Assembly: GCA_959596505.1 (NCBI GenBank)
Contig: CAUFWM010000029.1
Span: 1-18,221, forward strand
Reading direction: 5' to 3'
Origin: an uncultured Collinsella sp.
GTDB lineage: Bacteria > Actinomycetota > Coriobacteriia > Coriobacteriales > Coriobacteriaceae
Length of the DNA: 18,221 nt
Below the pieces are notes generated by a model. It had not been told where the DNA came from. It was given only the letters and a program-made list of their open reading frames with translations, and ran no database searches. Below are positions 17,273-18,221 of the stretch, piece after piece (the first letter of the stretch is position 1; every line of letters starts with the position of its first letter). The translations under genes were made by a program, and so were the position numbers.

Positions 17273-18221
17273 CGACGCAAACCCGCCCGCACGGCATCCG
17301 TCAACGCAGACGCACACAGGTCAAGGTCGGTATCGTGCAAAAGCGTGCGGACGTCAAACAGCACCTGGTCGCGCTGCACGCGCGTCACAACCGGCGTATC
17401 GGGTTCTTGAACCATGGCGCGCTTTAGGCCATCGGCGGACAGGCGCCCATCGGCGGGACAGACGGCAACGCAAAATGTTGGGAGCTCGACGGTCGGCAGC
17501 GAGCCGCCGCCGGGGGCAGAGGCGCCCTCGACAACCTGCAATTCCACCGCCTCCTCGCACTGAGCCTCGCGAAGTTTACGCAGCATGCGGTCGCGCAGGC
17601 GCTTGGCCTGACGCTCGAGCGGAGCCGGCGCGCCGGATAGCATGTTGAGCACCGGAATCTCCCGATGTGCCGTATCGGAACCGGCCACATACAGGCGCAG
17701 GGTGGCCTCGAGGGCCGCGAGCGTGAGCTTGCCGGGGCGAAGCGCGCGCATCAGCGGATGCGAGGCACAAGTGGCAATCGCCTGGTCGCTGCCGAGAATA
17801 ATGCCCGCCTGCGAAGCACCGAGTAGCTTGTCGCCCGAGCACGAGACAAGGTCAGCGCCGGCGCAAAGCGAGGCGGACGTGGACTTCTCCCCCGCATCGG
17901 CGAGCACCCCGTCTGCAAGCAAAGCACCCGAGCCTTGGTCCTCGTAAAGCAAAAGCCCGTGCTCATGCGCCAGCGCAGAAAGCTCCGCCACGGAAACCTC
18001 CTCGTGGAAGCCCTCGATGCGGTAGTTGGAAGGATGAACCTTCAGGATCATCGCCGTGTTGGGCGTGATGGCGCTTCGATAATCATCCAGATGCGTGCGG
18101 TTGGTCGAGCCCACCTCGACAAGCTTGGCGCCCGAGGCCGCCATGATGTCGGGAATGCGGAAGCTACCGCCCACCTCGACCAGCTCGCCGCGACTCACGA
18201 TGACCTCTTTGCCGCACGCAT
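17269..18221 (-). CDS. selA: SelA, L-seryl-tRNA(Sec) selenium transferase (5' end outside window)
   Basis: PLP enzyme that converts seryl-tRNA(Sec) to selenocysteyl-tRNA(Sec) using selenophosphate made by SelD, which is not in this window. The frame is open to the right edge (reading ACGKEVIVSRGELVEVGGSF), so the N-terminal part is missing and the GTG at 18198 is not the start. Visible are the conserved SRGELVEVGGSFRIP, STNRTHLDDY, EDQGSGAL and the PLP-lysine motif SGDKLLGASQAG. The C-terminal domain includes PVVTRVQRDQVLFDVRTL. It overlaps selB by 4 nt, so the two form an operon upstream of selC. Confidence 0.96.
   Translation of the reverse strand, partial: ACGKEVIVSRGELVEVGGSFRIPDIMAASGAKLVEVGSTNRTHLDDYRSAITPNTAMILKVHPSNYRIEGFHEEVSVAELSALAHEHGLLLYEDQGSGALLADGVLADAGEKSTSASLCAGADLVSCSGDKLLGASQAGIILGSDQAIATCASHPLMRALRPGKLTLAALEATLRLYVAGSDTAHREIPVLNMLSGAPAPLERQAKRLRDRMLRKLREAQCEEAVELQVVEGASAPGGGSLPTVELPTFCVAVCPADGRLSADGLKRAMVQEPDTPVVTRVQRDQVLFDVRTLLHDTDLDLCASALTDAVRAGLRR

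Noticed and set aside
15698..17410. A 570-codon + strand open frame opposite selB
   Set aside because: Arg/Ala/His-rich shadow of selB with no domain signature or ribosome site.
9614..18221. Selenoprotein gene with an in-frame UGA inside the window
   Set aside because: Every gene here is an intact frame at its expected length and no gene ends early at a TGA in a conserved Cys/Sec position.

Overview
The window looks like chromosomal DNA of a high-GC Gram-positive bacterium, most likely a gut Coriobacteriia such as Collinsella. This assignment comes from recognising the protein sequences, the GC-rich third codon positions and the gene neighbourhood; no database was searched. It reads as an ordinary, intact chromosomal segment. 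I see no transposase, phage gene, CRISPR array or broken gene. Only the first gene is on the + strand. Everything from about 1.2 kb to the right end is transcribed on the - strand.

Layout in window order: the 3' part of an M24 Xaa-Pro peptidase (+) converges on folC (folylpolyglutamate/dihydrofolate synthase, -). Upstream of folC on the - strand come valS (valyl-tRNA synthetase), clpX, clpP, tig (trigger factor) and a tRNA-Leu(UAG). So the left half is a protein-quality-control and translation block, transcribed tRNA-Leu > tig > clpP-clpX > valS > folC. clpP and clpX are tightly coupled; the others are separated by hairpin-rich spacers.

The right half is a redox and selenium block. It holds a two-gene molybdenum hydroxylase operon: an FAD subunit followed by a fused [2Fe-2S]-Mo subunit, overlapping as TAATG. 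Next to it is gdhA (class I glutamate dehydrogenase). Then comes a selenocysteine-insertion locus transcribed selA > selB > selC. selA (cut by the right edge) and selB overlap by ATGA. selC, the selenocysteine tRNA with a UCA anticodon, lies just after selB and appears to have its own promoter and terminator. The molybdenum hydroxylase has the same fused layout as E. coli XdhD and shares motifs with it, a group linked to selenium-dependent molybdenum enzymes. That makes its position about 1.8 kb from the Sec locus notable.

The most unusual non-coding signal is a set of very long inverted repeats between genes. They are a 22-bp arm pair between the convergent genes, a hairpin of about 37 bp between valS and folC, a perfect 25-bp arm pair in the valS leader, a 29-nt arm pair carrying GGGACAGG upstream of valS, and a perfect 17-bp palindrome with GGGACAGG next to selC. 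Some act plausibly as terminators, but their length and the shared GGGACAGG core suggest a dispersed palindromic repeat family.
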